Assembly: GCF_003473485.1 (NCBI RefSeq)
Contig: NC_053045.1
Location: 3,932,501-3,996,500 of the forward strand
From: Medicago truncatula
Lineage: Eukaryota; Streptophyta; Magnoliopsida; Fabales; Fabaceae
DNA: 64,000 nt
Direction of reading: 5' to 3'
The position numbers were made by a program, and so were the translations under genes. Below are positions 23,760-35,323 of the stretch, in pieces. The stretch's first letter is position 1, and the number at the start of each line of letters is the position of its first letter. The notes under the pieces were generated by a model. That model was not told where the DNA came from and ran no database searches. It saw only the letters and a list, made by a program, of their open reading frames with translations.

Positions 23760-24339
23760 TGGGTGTTCAAATCCAAACCGATCCAAAAAAACCGAAAACG
23801 CAAAAAACCGAATATGTTTGGATGCGTTTGAATGTTGTTTTTTAAAAACCGTTAAGATCGGATCGGATTTCGGATCACTTTTTCAAAACCGAACCAAACC
23901 GAATCGAACCGCAAAAATAGATATTAATACTTATTTTTCTTTTATTAGTATTATATATTGCATTATTATGTTGTTTGTAAAATTTTAATCTATATTATTA
24001 TTACTTCATATGTTTAAAAAATAATCGATAATTTTCATACTATAATTTTATCTTTTTTAATATATTTTGCATCAAACCTATTATTTTACCCTGTTTGTGT
24101 AATATTAATATTAATAAAGAAAATTATTCCTTAAAAAATATTAAATAAAAAAATATATTTTGTATTTGGACATCCAAAAACTCATCCAAATTAAACCGCA
24201 TATATTTGGATCGGTTCGGTTCAGATTTCTTTAGAATACTCATTCAAACCGAACCGAACGGCATGTGATTTTTATTTTGGATCGGTTGACATTTTGTCTC
24301 AAAACCGATCCAAACCGCACTCCGAACACCCCTAGAGGG
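23760..24339. mobile_element. MITE of the GGGTGTTCAAATCC type
   Basis: The left end GGGTGTTCAAATCCAAACCG and the right end (other strand) AGGGGTGTTCGGAGTGCGG form a terminal inverted repeat. Internal ends are rich in AACCGATCC / GGATCGGTT blocks. This is a common non-autonomous hAT-like family in plants. It is about 580 bp, AT-rich inside, with no coding capacity. A target duplication is not clear. Confidence 0.65.
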
Positions 24340-24573
24340 CAACACCAAACCCATCAAGGAAAATCGAGAGAATTTAAAATTAAGAAGCCTATTATAGAAA
24401 AAGTCGTCTCTAATGTGAAAATGAATCCCACTAAATTTTTCCATTAAAAACCCATATTAGTTAATTTATCTGCACAATTTTACCTTATGTAAATATATGA
24501 GATTTGGGGAAAGAAAACTTCTTATAATATTTAAATAATTAGCTCATGTATTTTAGAGCTTCTAGAGAACAAA

Positions 24574-26168
24574 TCTATATACTAATAAGAAAAGAAATGT
24601 TCATTGAATTTACCATTTTGCCCCTATAAGGGGCAATTTGGTAATCTACTTATTGGTTGAGTTTTTTTTTTAACAATGGCCTATGAATTTCCATTTTTGC
24701 CCCTAACCAATTTTTTTTAATTATATTCTAATATTTATATTTTTAATAACTTTTAATTATTTTTAAATTTTTAAATTTTTAACTTTTTCAATTTTTTATC
24801 CCAAATTCAATAGTTTCTACATTGCCGTTGTGGGAGATTAAGGTATCGTTTGACCCGACATTTTTCAAACTTCTCTACATTTTTAAGGAGAAGTTAGGTC
24901 AAACACACTATCAATTAAGTACTTACTAAAAAAAGTACTTTTAAAACAAATAGGTTAAATCTAGGGTTAATATTGCATCACCGGTTAACATTTAGAAATA
25001 AGAGATGACATTTTGCATAAATTAAATCTAGGGTTAATATAGTAAAGTCACAAGAAAAAATTAGGTTAAATCTAGGGCTAATATTGCGTCACGGGTTAAC
25101 ATTTAGAAATAAGAGATGTCATTTTGCATAAATTAAATCTAGGGCTAATATAATTTGTTTAGTAAAATTAAAGAGAAAAATTAGGAGCGATTTGTTTATT
25201 TTGATTTCCTTAACAATTAACGTTAACATTTTGATCAAATTAAACATGGTTAATTAAATAGGGTTAATACAGTAAAATTAAGCAAAAAATTTAGGTTAAT
25301 TCTAGGGCAAAATTTTACGTCCGGGTTAACTTTAAGAAATAAAATAAAATAGGTTAAGTATAGCAAGACGGGTTAACATTTATAAGTAAGAGATTAAGTT
25401 AAGTATATCTAGACGGGTTAACGGTTATTCCTTTCCAAAAAAACAACATATAATTGGGAACATACTTTTATTTTACTTTAGATAAACATTAAATGCAAAA
25501 GTGTGGAGGGAAAAATTAGGTTAAAATTAGAGATGACATTTTGCATAAATTAAATCTATGGTTAATATAGTAAAGTCACGCGAAAAAATAGGTTAAATCT
25601 AGGGTTAATATTACATCACAGGTTAACATTTAGAAACAAGAGATGACATTTTGCATAAATTAAATCTAGGGTCAATATAGTAAAGTCACACGAAAAAATT
25701 AGGTTAAATTTAAGGTTAATATTGTGTCACGGGTTAACATTTAAAAATAAGAGATAAGAGATGACATTTTGCATAAATTAAATCTAGGGTTAATATAATT
25801 TGTTTAGTAAAATTAAGGAGAAAAATTAGAAGCGATTTGTTTATTTTGATTTCCCTAACAATTAACGTTAACATTTTGATTAAATTAAATAGGGTTAATA
25901 CAGTAAAATTAAGCAAAGAAGTTAGGTTAAATCTTGGGCAAAATTTTGCGTTCGGGTTAACTTTAAGGAATAAGATATTATAATAGTTGTTATGTTATTT
26001 TTTATTTAGTGTTTTACGCTCTGTGTTGCAAAATTTTGGTTTACGCAGCTTTGATTTTCACATTTATAAATGACAACAATTTTCCATAATTTATAAGATT
26101 TCTCCTTCGAAACTAAATTTTAAAAAAATACGTTATTCAACCCGTGCGAAGCACGGGTTTGTAACTAG
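24574..26168 (+). mobile_element. Non-autonomous Helitron with internal repeats
   Basis: The 5' end is TCTATATACTAATAAG, preceded by A (24573). The 3' end is CTAG (26165-26168), followed by T. Just before it lies the hairpin CCCGTGC-GAA-GCACGGG (26141-26157). These are the defining Helitron features: TC start, hairpin plus CTRR end, insertion between A and T. There is no Rep-helicase coding. The interior holds a roughly 110-bp unit (GGTTAAATCTAGGGTTAATA ... ACATTTAGAAATAAGAGATG) in several copies and a roughly 390-bp block present twice (about 24952-25345 and 25590-25980). Near the 5' end is the inverted repeat TTGCCCCTATAAGGGGCAA. Confidence 0.8.
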
Positions 26169-26650
26169 TAAAGGATTGAAAAAAAAACCTAGACCATCAA
26201 TAAAGAATCACATTCCATGCAAATAAACATCCAACCTCTATTACGAGCCATCTATTGAATGGACCTCATAGCAACACATATTTAAAATATCTTCAAAATT
26301 GTTATCATATTTTAATCTCTTATCAAATATTTCAGTCATAGATGATAATTGATCTCTTCCGATTTAATATGAGGTTATGGGTTTGAAACTAACTTTAAAT
26401 ATGCAACAATGTTAAATCCCTTATATGAGAGTTTTGCTACGCATTGTAGATCTATCCAAATCGAGTGATTAACCTCTACAACTATATATAGAAGATACTC
26501 GGTTCACACTAAAAATATATCACTCTAATGAGAATAGATCTAGCCATCCGACAGAGACCCATGAATATTGTCTAGCCTACTTAAAGATGAACTTAGCCTA
26601 GCTCGTTTAGTATAGACATATCATGATGATGATTATGATGATGATGATAT
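26169..26650. other. AT-rich spacer, no gene
   Basis: Nothing recognised apart from a (GAT)n-like run at about 26626-26648. Confidence 0.5.
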
Positions 26651-27422
<772 letters not shown>

Positions 27423-27439
27423 ATCAAATTTTTATTGGT

Positions 27440-27800
27440 GTGAAGTTGTTCTTAAAATTTTAGAACATTATAATCAGGTAATTGGGTTCAATTGACCAGT
27501 TAATGAATTACCTGAATTTAATTCATGAGTGAAACAATTTTTTGTTAGACTTTACTTACCTCCTGATCGATTGTTGGATTACAAAGACAATTTCGCCTAA
27601 GAACCGAAAGGTGAACAAAAGTAAAAAAAAGCAAACAACAATTTCAGTTTTTCTTAAAATTTTAAAACCTTGTAACGAAGCAACTTGGTTCAAGTGACCG
27701 ATAAATGAATTCCGCCAAGGACGAATTGTTCTGGAAAATTTAAGTTCAATTCATGAGTAGAACAATTCTTGGTCCAAACTTTACTTACCTCCGGATCAAT
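27440..27800. repeat. Diverged direct duplication, about 160-200 bp unit
   Basis: Segments near 27450-27580 and 27648-27800 share the order CTTAAAATTTTA, TTGGTTCAAxTGACC, AATGAATT, TTCAATTCATGAGT, AACAATT and ACTTTACTTACCTCC. This is a local duplication of non-coding DNA next to the LTR relic. Confidence 0.6.
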
Positions 27801-27821
27801 TTTTTATGTTTAGTCCATGTG

Positions 27822-27945
27822 GCATTAACTCAGTTGATAGTGAAATTGCATAATATATACAGATGTTGGATTTGAACTCCAGACTCCCACATATTCACCA
27901 TACAAAAAAATACATTTTTAACCACTAAACTACTTGATAAAATAG
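27822..27945 (+). repeat. tRNA-derived SINE, older copy
   Basis: Head GTGGCATTAACTCAGTTGAT, the box-B region TTGGATTTGAACTCCAGAC, then CCACTAAACTAC. The same order as the SINE at 56525-56655, more diverged. Confidence 0.65.
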
Positions 27946-29467
27946 TTTATACCAGACCTAAATTCTCTACACACATTCACGGAAAACCTAAATTTCTAAC
28001 TTATACTAATAGTGATACCAAAAATGGTATCATTGAGAGTTTTTTTATGAAAGATGGCATCACTGGGAGTTAAATTCCTACATTTCGTGTCGTGTGACCT
28101 ATAGGGGTGCCACCATAGCACACAAATCTTCAAAAGTTTATTATAAAGTTTATCAAGCGTTTAGATGGAATTATTGAAACGAAATTATGTAAAAGTTTAT
28201 CATAAAATCTATCGAAGATGAAATGGAATTATTCAAATATAATATCTTAGGTGTATTGCTCGTGTTACAAATGAAAATTTCCATGAGTGGTAAACATTAG
28301 TCAATGATATGACAACTTAGTTGGAAGAGTTTGAACTTAGTATAAGGGGAGAAATACTTGCCAAGGCACGAACTCAAACTTAAAATTTTTGAGCACTCGC
28401 ATAAATATTTTCTTAAGATAAAACACTTTAAAATGTGATTAATTTATTTATCATGATAATTTGGCTTTCTTGTGTCTGGGTTATTTGAAAGGGAAAAAAA
28501 AATCGCATTTAAAAAAATGTGGCTTCTACCTCAAAAAAAAAAAAAAATGTGGCTTCTAATTCGAGTACTCTTGTTGAGAAGGTAAAGCTGAATTCTTTTA
28601 TGTGGCTGAAAGCAAATCCACCTTTTATTGGTGACGAGGAGCCAACTGTGACCTTATAATTACAGGGGACAAACCCGGAAATGACCTATATTACAAGGGT
28701 AAAACACAGTTAACCCAATATTTTTTTTATTGTCTTGTGTCCAAATACTTTTATTTGTATTTGTGCATATGCAAGACTATCTCGTATCAAAAGATAAATT
28801 TCAAATCCTTTTAGACTTCCATTCATTATAATCTATTTATTTTCAAAAAATTTAGAAGAATAAATTAATAATACCAATGAAACATTAATGTTATTTTTTC
28901 TATTATGTCCTTAACTAACTATTTATTATTAAATTTTTCTTTAAATTTTTTATTTATCTTTAATATACAATTTTGTAAAACAACTCATAATAATATCTTT
29001 TGTCCATACAAAATTAATTGCTTTTTTTAATGCGTGTAAAACGTCAAAAACATCATATAATTTAAGACGGAGTGAGTAATAAAAATGGTTCTTGTGTATC
29101 GTTTACACACCAAGTTATAATTAATTAACATATATTTCTTGTCAGGTTTCTTATTAAAGAAATTCAAGACGACAAGACATACATTAATAATTCTTTTTTT
29201 CGAAAGATATACCCTCTAGTTATTTTTATAAAAAAAATAAATATTTTAAATTCATTCATTTAATAATATATATGATCTTTATTATATATCACATATATAT
29301 CATTATTGAATAAATTTAAAATTTTAATTTTTTTTAATTTTTTTTATAATAGTAATCAGATGGTGTACTCGAGAAGCCAACACACAAATACTAAAATAAA
29401 CATAGCATGAACAACAACAATTTATTCTTATTTTTTTTTTATGGAAAACAACAACAAAAATTAACAA
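27946..29467. other. AT-rich spacer and 3' flank of dirigent D
   Basis: No gene. It includes a roughly 65-bp diverged tandem duplication (28130-28240, AAAAGTTTATxATAAA...GATGGAATTATT), a direct repeat around a poly(A) filler (28511-28558), and a possible right end of a Stowaway-like MITE (AAGACGGAGTGAGTA near 29064-29080) whose left end I could not find. Confidence 0.5.
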
Positions 29468-30067
29468 TCAATAATGAAAAACATGAAGATTGTACTCAAT
29501 ACATGCATCCCCAGATTTGAGATCAACCCAATGAGTAGTAGCTTGAGCATATCCTCTAGCAAATCTGAAAAGTCCACTGCCACCAACAACAGGCATCTCC
29601 CTAACCTTATTAAGAGCTGGATTCCTCCCCAAGATAGTAATAGTACTACCATTATACTTTCCTTCAATGAAAGCAAAATTCACTGTCATAAGAAAACCTA
29701 TTTCTTCCTGTGATGCAGATGCATAGAATCCTTGAGCTCTTCCAACAAGTTTAGAACTCAGTTCGGGTCCTAAAGTCAAAGGGTTGTCAATCATGCGGAC
29801 TAAACCAAAAGCATTAAGGCCGGTTGAGTGTAGTTTCAATGGTGGTTGAACAATTGTAATTGTTGTAGGGTTATTTCCACTTAGTATGTCATGCCAGTAG
29901 AATCTAAAATGGCTTAGTTTTTCCTTCTTGTTTAGGCCTAACAACTTGCGGTCTATTGGACGAACAAAATCAAAAGTTTCTTCATTTTCTGATGATGAAG
30001 TTGATGTGAGGGTGTTGCAAGAAAGTAGAAGGAAGAAGAACAAAGTGAGGAAATGTTTGGAAGACAT
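29468..30067 (-). CDS. Dirigent protein, copy D
   Basis: A 199-residue secreted dirigent protein starting [17 protein letters not shown] at 30067. The upstream in-frame extension to 30196 is rejected because it crosses the TATA box and an inserted MITE edge. Motifs: [36 protein letters not shown], a two- or three-residue insertion at [82 protein letters not shown], then EYNLHVFHY (the others read EYNVYV or EYNVHV). The [10 protein letters not shown] signature is shared with G and H. Conserved Asp (HDI) and Arg (ARGY) are present. DIR-b/d type, substrate unknown. Confidence 0.95.
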   Translation of the reverse strand: MSSKHFLTLFFFLLLSCNTLTSTSSSENEETFDFVRPIDRKLLGLNKKEKLSHFRFYWHDILSGNNPTTITIVQPPLKLHSTGLNAFGLVRMIDNPLTLGPELSSKLVGRAQGFYASASQEEIGFLMTVNFAFIEGKYNGSTITILGRNPALNKVREMPVVGGSGLFRFARGYAQATTHWVDLKSGDACIEYNLHVFHY

Positions 30068-30125
30068 AATTTGGTGGAGTTTGTGAAAATGTGATGCTAA
30101 CTTTGTTATCTGCTTAGTCAAGTGA

Positions 30126-30138
30126 AGCATATATAGGA
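30126..30138 (-). promoter_or_regulatory. Probable TATA box of dirigent copy D
   Basis: CCTATATATGC on the minus strand about 63 bp upstream of the ATG. The ACAAACCCCTC companion seen upstream of A, C and H is not visible here. Confidence 0.45.
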
Positions 30139-30177
30139 ATAGGAAAATAAAATGGAGTGGGATAGGGTCAATTATTA

Positions 30178-30583
30178 GGCAAATTCTATGGTACATCTAA
30201 TATATTTGAGTGTATCGGTACACTCACTTTTTAAATTAATGGTTAAATGAGTTGCTTTTTGAAGAAAAATATTATTTTCTATCATTTATATTTATAATAA
30301 CTAAATCTTATTCATCAAAAGTGTTAACGAAATATTTTTTTTTTTTAAAATTTTTAGCACTCATAATTGAGAATATTGATTATATTTTACGATAATATAT
30401 AAAAAAATTACTATGATTCTTATAAACAATGAACTGATGTTTTTTCTTACGAAATGATGTTCTATAAAATATAAATATTGATAAATAGTTATTTATTTCA
30501 TAAAAAATAATCGTTAATTTATAAAATTATGAAGAAAAAGTACCGATACACCTTATTTTGTGAGTGTACGGTAGAAGTTCCCC
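30178..30583. mobile_element. Probable MITE immediately upstream of the dirigent D promoter
   Basis: The left end GGCAAATTCTATGGTACATC and the right end (other strand) GGGGAACTTCTACCGTACAC are imperfect inverted repeats, followed on both sides by GTGTATCGGTAC. It is about 400 bp, AT-rich and non-coding. Its near edge is only about 40 bp beyond the TATA box of copy D. The target duplication is unclear. Confidence 0.55.
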
Positions 30584-30654
30584 ACTTATTATGGATCAAA
30601 AATATAAAAAGAGAAGTGATCATTGAACATCAAAATTTTGATCTGAAGATAATA

Positions 30655-30860
30655 TTTTTGTATTTGTTATTGGAGTATAACAAATACAAAAAAAAGTTTT
30701 CTTAATCATAACAATGAGAAAAAGCATATATAGGAATAGGAATAGTATATCATTTGGTTCCATTCAATGGCTGAATCAGAATGGGTGTATGGCGTGGTTG
30801 TTGGCTCATGATCATGGTTGCGTCATTTTAGTGACTCACATGCATCATTATAAAGAAGTA
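30655..30860 (-). promoter_or_regulatory. Distal upstream block shared by dirigent genes (copy D version)
   Basis: About 600-790 bp upstream of copy D. It contains TTAATCATAACAATGAGAAA, CATTTGGTTCCAT, GGCGTGGTTGTTGGCTCATG, TGCGTCATTTTAGTGACTCA and CATGCATCAT. The last phrases hold a TGACG-type site (as TGCGTCA), TGACTC and an RY-like CATGCA. The order matches the blocks upstream of F and H. Confidence 0.55.
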
Positions 30861-31022
30861 GAGAGAGTAGTTTATCATTTTAGTACTAATTTTTTGCTGT
30901 TACTAAAATAGTAATATAAAAAAATTTACCGAATAATATTAAAGACAATTTATTATTTCTTTCAGGATAATGTTTCGGTAGTTTTATTTGAGCTAGTTTT
31001 ATTAGTTTACGTCTATTCGTAA

Positions 31023-31144
31023 GTAGTTTAGTGGCTAGAGCTCACACAATTAAATTGTGGAGAAGTGGAGTATCTGGGGTTCGAACCCCAGCCCCTGCAT
31101 ATAATATGTAATATCCCTACCAACTGAGCTAAGCTCACGGGGAT
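31023..31144 (-). repeat. tRNA-derived SINE with near-perfect target duplication
   Basis: The minus strand reads GTGAGCTTAGCTCAGTTGGT (box A), GGGGTTCGAACCCCAG (box B), then CTTCTCCACAATTTAATTGTG. It is flanked by GTCTATTCGTAA (31011-31022) and GTCTATTTGTAA (31145-31156), 11 of 12 identical. This looks like a tRNA gene head but lacks a foldable tRNA body. Confidence 0.85.
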
Positions 31145-31469
31145 GTCTATTTGTAACTTTAACAACCGTTAATTGTAACAACATGAATTGTTTTCCTCTT
31201 CTGACATTTCATTCTTTCAAATTTAATTGCTCCGAAAAGTGTTCATCCTTCACTTTTATTTCGTTTTATTCTATTCTTCAAAAAAAAAAAAAAATTATTT
31301 TATTCTAATTGACATCCTTATAAAAAACATTGGAAAAAATGTTGTGTGGTTATAGCCAAAATATGTCATACGTGGATCCGTCGATGTAAAGAAGGGTTAA
31401 TTAAGTAATTTTTGTTTATAAATATCCAACATTTTGTTTTAACCCCTACAAAAAATGGTGATGGTCAAA

Positions 31470-33690
31470 ATAAATCTTCATACCCTTTGACGGAAATGGA
31501 TTATGGAATGTGTTAGTACAACTTGCTTCAGTTCTGGTTTAACGGGAGTCCAACCAATGAGTTTAAATCGAAACGTGGGTTCGGGCAAGGAGACCCTCTA
31601 TTATCATTTTTCTTTGTACTAGCAATTAAATGAAGGCATCTATGAAGACTAGGCTCTTCACAGGGTACTCAGTAGATCGTTCTAACAACATCTCTAGCTC
31701 TCACTTATAATTTGTTGATGGCACTTTATTGTTGAGTGTCAAGAGTTGAGTAAATGTTCAATCCCTGAAAGTTGTTCTTATTCTTTTGGAGGCGATTTCA
31801 GGTCTAAAGGTTAATTTTAATAAGAGTATGTTGGTTGGTGTTAATGTGCATGCTTCATGGTTGGCAGATGATGCTTCCGTTTTGAATTGTAAAATTGGTC
31901 ATATTCAATTTCTTTAATCGAGACATTCTATTGGTGGTGATTCCCGCCAACTGAATTTCTGACATCCGCTCCTTGGCCATATAAAATCTAGATTTTTAAT
32001 TTCGAAGAGTAGAAACCTGTATTTGGATGGCCGATTGGTTATTATGAAGTATGTCTTGCCTTTTTATTCGGTTTACTTTATTTGCTTCTTCAAGGCTCCC
32101 ACAAATATCATTTCCATTATCGAATCTATTTTTAACTTTTTTTTCCTAGGGGTAGTAAGGATGTTAGGAAAATTTCATGGATAAAATGGGATGTAGTTTG
32201 CTCTAGCAAAGAGAAATGATGGTTGAAGGAGGATCATGGTAGTTTGTGGGTTAGAGTGTTGTCAGCTAGTGACGCAGAACGGAAGAAAGGATTAGCAAAC
32301 ACTAAACCTATATTGAAAAGAAACAATTTTATAAGCGACAGACTTGTAAAAGTAGGATTTTGGAATTCACCAAAAATTGAGAAAACTCTCAAAAATATTA
32401 TTGAATAAATAAAAGTTGGCTTTTATGCTACAATTGTTAAGCTTAAATAGGGAATTAACAAAACCCTAATAGGCCGAATATCCAAACATAAAACAAAACA
32501 AACAAATAAAACAATTAGGCTGAAAGAATTAAAATACTAATGAAACCCTCCTATATCATGTAGGATAGGGGAGGCTGTGTGCTGGTTTCACGCAGAAAGG
32601 GGAAAAGGGTTCAGTGTGGTAGAGTTATTTAGCCAATATTAGCAATGGTGTTGGTACGGGTGGAGGAAGATGGATAGTTGATAATTCTGTGTGTGAAGTT
32701 GGTGAGGAACAACATTCTTATTTTGGTGGAATCTTTGGTTGGATGGAGAGGTTCTTAAGGAAAGGTTCAACCGCCTTTTTGAGCTTTGTGATAATAAAAT
32801 GGCAACATTGGCTGAGATGAATCATTTAGGGTGGGGCGAGGGAGGCGATGCTTGAATGTGAAATATCATATGAGGTAATGGGCTTGGGAGGAGGAGCAAC
32901 TGAGGGAGTGTAATGCTATGTTAAATTCTATTATTTTGCAGGATGATGTTATTGGCAGGTGATTCTGGAGTTTGCGTTCTTCAAAAAGAAAATATGGTGA
33001 GTTCAGCTTAAACCTTTTTACAACAATCAACGGTTCAAAACAACATTGCAGTATAATCTTGTTTTTTGACATCAAGATGTTCCTCTAAAAGTCAATCTTT
33101 TGTGTGGCGTCTACTTCTCAACTACCTTCCAACAAACAACAATTTGTTCAAGAGAGGGGTGATTCCATAACTGCTCAATCTTGTGTGGGAGGGTGTGGTA
33201 AGTTAGAAGACGCGGCTCGATTTTTTTTTTGCATTGCGACTATTTTCATCAAGTCTGGATCGTGGTTTCTTCTTAGCTAGGCTTCGTCATGGTCACTCCT
33301 TATCGTATTTAAGATCACTTAACTCAGTTCGACATTGACTTCTCTAAATACAAACAAGGCATTACCCAATTAATTTTTGTTTTCAACGGTTTGGGTTTTA
33401 TGGAAAGAAAGAAATGCAATAATCTTCAAGAATAAACATAATTCTATCCAACAATTGCTTGACAAAATTAAGGTGCAATCCTATGGTTGGTTGAAAGCGA
33501 AGCACATCAACTTTGTTTTTTAACCACCACATGTGATCGCTAAATCCTCTTTTATATTTATGATTGTCTTCTTTGCTTTCTTGATGATGATTTTTATCAT
33601 ATTCCGATGTAGCAATACATTTCTCCTTGCTTCTGTTAAGCACTCCTTATGCGGATAAAGTAAAGTCGTTTGGTTATATGTAATTCCATT
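31470..33690 (+). mobile_element. 5'-truncated L1-type LINE, broken
   Basis: The conceptual reading shows reverse-transcriptase pieces (KWIMECVSTTCFSV, then GFGQGDPLLSFFFVLA, then a segment with NISSSHL and ALLLSVKS-like wording around the expected FADD block), a GSxDxRKISWIKWD linker (about 32155-32200), a WxRVLSA stretch, then the zf-RVT-like C-terminus (SFVWRLLLNYLPTNNNLFKR at about 33095-33160; CxGGCGKLEDAARFFF). The endonuclease domain is absent and the frame is broken in many places. A 289-bp LTR-like element interrupts it at 32270. It lies between dirigents D and E. Confidence 0.8.
32270..32558 (-). mobile_element. Small LTR-like insertion inside the LINE (solo LTR or TRIM)
   Basis: It begins TGACGCAGAACGG and ends CTCCTATATCA on the plus strand (TG...CA). 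It interrupts the LINE reading exactly between RVLSA and the following conserved stretch. The minus strand contains CCCTATTTAAGCTTAACAAT and a TTTATTTATTCAATAA stretch, as in small plant LTRs. The flanks GCTAG/TGTAG agree only partly, so the duplication has decayed or the edges are off by a base or two. Confidence 0.45.
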
Positions 33691-33883
33691 TTACCTTCTT
33701 AATAAGTGTTTTTTTTTTCACCATTAAACTAATAAATTACATCATAATTCATTTGATTTCATATGATGCATGATTTATTTCACATGTGCATATAGTAGAA
33801 TCGACTACTAAAATAAACATAAACATAACTTGAACAACAACAAACTTATTTTTTGAACAGAAAACAACAACAATAGTTAACAA

Positions 33884-34474
33884 TTAATAGTGAAAAACAT
33901 GAACATTGTACTCAACACAAGCATCCTCAGATTTGAAATCAATCGAATGAGTATTAGCTTCAGCATAACCTCTAGCAAATCTGAAAACTCCACTACCACC
34001 AATCACAGGCATCTCTCTAACTTTATGAAAAACAGCATTCCTTCCCAATATAGTAAGTGTACTTCCATTATACTTTCCTTCAGTAAAAGCAAAATTCATA
34101 GCCATAAGCAAATCAACTTCATCTTTGCATGCAGATGCATAGAACCCTTGAGCTTTTCCAACAATCTTAGAATTCAACTGTGGTCCTAAAGTTAAAGGGT
34201 TGTCGATCATGCGGACTGAACCAAAGGCAGTGTTGGAGTTTAATGATGGTGGAATAACTACGATAGAAGTAGGGTTTTTTCCACTCACTATGTCATGCCA
34301 ATAAAATTTGAAATGACTTAGCTTTTCCTTCTTGTTTAGGCCTAACAACTTGCGATCTATTGGACGAACAAAATCAACTGTGTCTTGTTTTTCTGATGAA
34401 GTTGAAGCAGAGAGTGTGTTGCAAGATATGAGAAGGAAGAAGAACAAAGTGATGAGGAAATGTTTGGAAGGCAT
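33884..34474 (-). CDS. Dirigent protein, copy E
   Basis: A 196-residue secreted dirigent protein starting [18 protein letters not shown]. Motifs: [36 protein letters not shown], a shortened loop (VIPPSLNSNTAFG), [79 protein letters not shown]. Its first third resembles copies G and H, its middle is almost identical to copy C, and its last 20 residues again resemble G and H, so it looks like a gene-conversion mosaic. Ser replaces the usual Trp after ANTH. Conserved Asp and Arg are present. DIR-b/d type, substrate unknown. Confidence 0.95.
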   Translation of the reverse strand: MPSKHFLITLFFFLLISCNTLSASTSSEKQDTVDFVRPIDRKLLGLNKKEKLSHFKFYWHDIVSGKNPTSIVVIPPSLNSNTAFGSVRMIDNPLTLGPQLNSKIVGKAQGFYASACKDEVDLLMAMNFAFTEGKYNGSTLTILGRNAVFHKVREMPVIGGSGVFRFARGYAEANTHSIDFKSEDACVEYNVHVFHY

Positions 34475-34594
34475 TATGGTGGATGCAAGAGATTGTTGTG
34501 ATGCTAACTGTGGAGACAGTAAAGTAGTGGAGGACTAGGAGAGAAGACAATAATAGTGGAAGCTTAATGAAGTGAAGTTAAAGAAAGTGAGGAA

Positions 34595-34610
34595 CAAAAT
34601 TATAAGAAGA
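34595..34610 (-). promoter_or_regulatory. Probable TATA box of dirigent copy E
   Basis: TTCTTATAATTTTGTTCC on the minus strand, about 127 bp upstream of the ATG, at the position homologous to the TATA boxes of the other copies. Confidence 0.5.
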
Positions 34611-34759
34611 GGAAAGTGAAGGAAAAATGACAAATGGAGTGGGATGTAGGGTACGTATTTTTCTAACTATTTCATTTTTTTAACAAGTAAAAATGAGATT
34701 ATATATAAACACCAACGAAGAGGCCTTAAAAGCACCCGGTGTACCAACAAAGACCTCAA

Positions 34760-35190
34760 GGGTCCGTTTGATGGTCAGGATAGGGAGATATGATATGATA
34801 CATTAATCATATCCTGCTTAAATTTCATGTTTGATGCACCAAAGTGATAGGATAAAATAAATCATTTCTCTATCTTATTTTGACTTTCCTTTGTCATTTA
34901 TATCATAAGTATAAGCTGAGTTATAAATTATCCAGATGAGATTAGAATATCATTCCTTATTTATTATCTTGATATTCTGTTATTTTTAAAATATTGTCGT
35001 TTTTAAAATAATGATAGCATGTATTTTCTATTATAATCAATAACATACCATTTTTACAATATTTAATTAATTATGAGAGCAATTTTTTCATTTAATAATA
35101 ATGATATCCTTTTTTTATCATGTGCGCATCAAACACATGATAGGATTAATATCATGCCCCTTTTCCTATCATGACCATCAAACGGATCCT
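34760..35190. mobile_element. MITE with 24-bp inverted repeats (Harbinger-like ends)
   Basis: The left end GGGTCCGTTTGATGGTCAGG and the right end (other strand) GGATCCGTTTGATGGTCATG are inverted repeats, followed by ATAGG. The GG-TCCGTTTG opening resembles PIF/Harbinger-type MITEs. The expected 3-bp duplication is not clean (CAA/TAA). About 430 bp, non-coding, about 290 bp upstream of dirigent E. Confidence 0.7.
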
Positions 35191-35291
35191 AATCTTAAAA
35201 AGAAGTGACTTTTGGACATCAAAATTTTGATCTTACCTGTGTATTTTGGTTTTTATGTTAATTTTTATAACTAGTGTGTAGAAGATAAAAT

Positions 35292-35323
<32 letters not shown>

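Noticed and set aside
24952-25980. Telomere-like or centromere-like satellite suggested by repeated TCTAGGGTTAATA
   Set aside because: The unit is not the plant telomere repeat TTTAGGG, and the array is wholly inside the Helitron ends.
29064-29080. Stowaway-type MITE end (GACGGAGTGAGTA)
   Set aside because: Only one end could be found, so no element was called.
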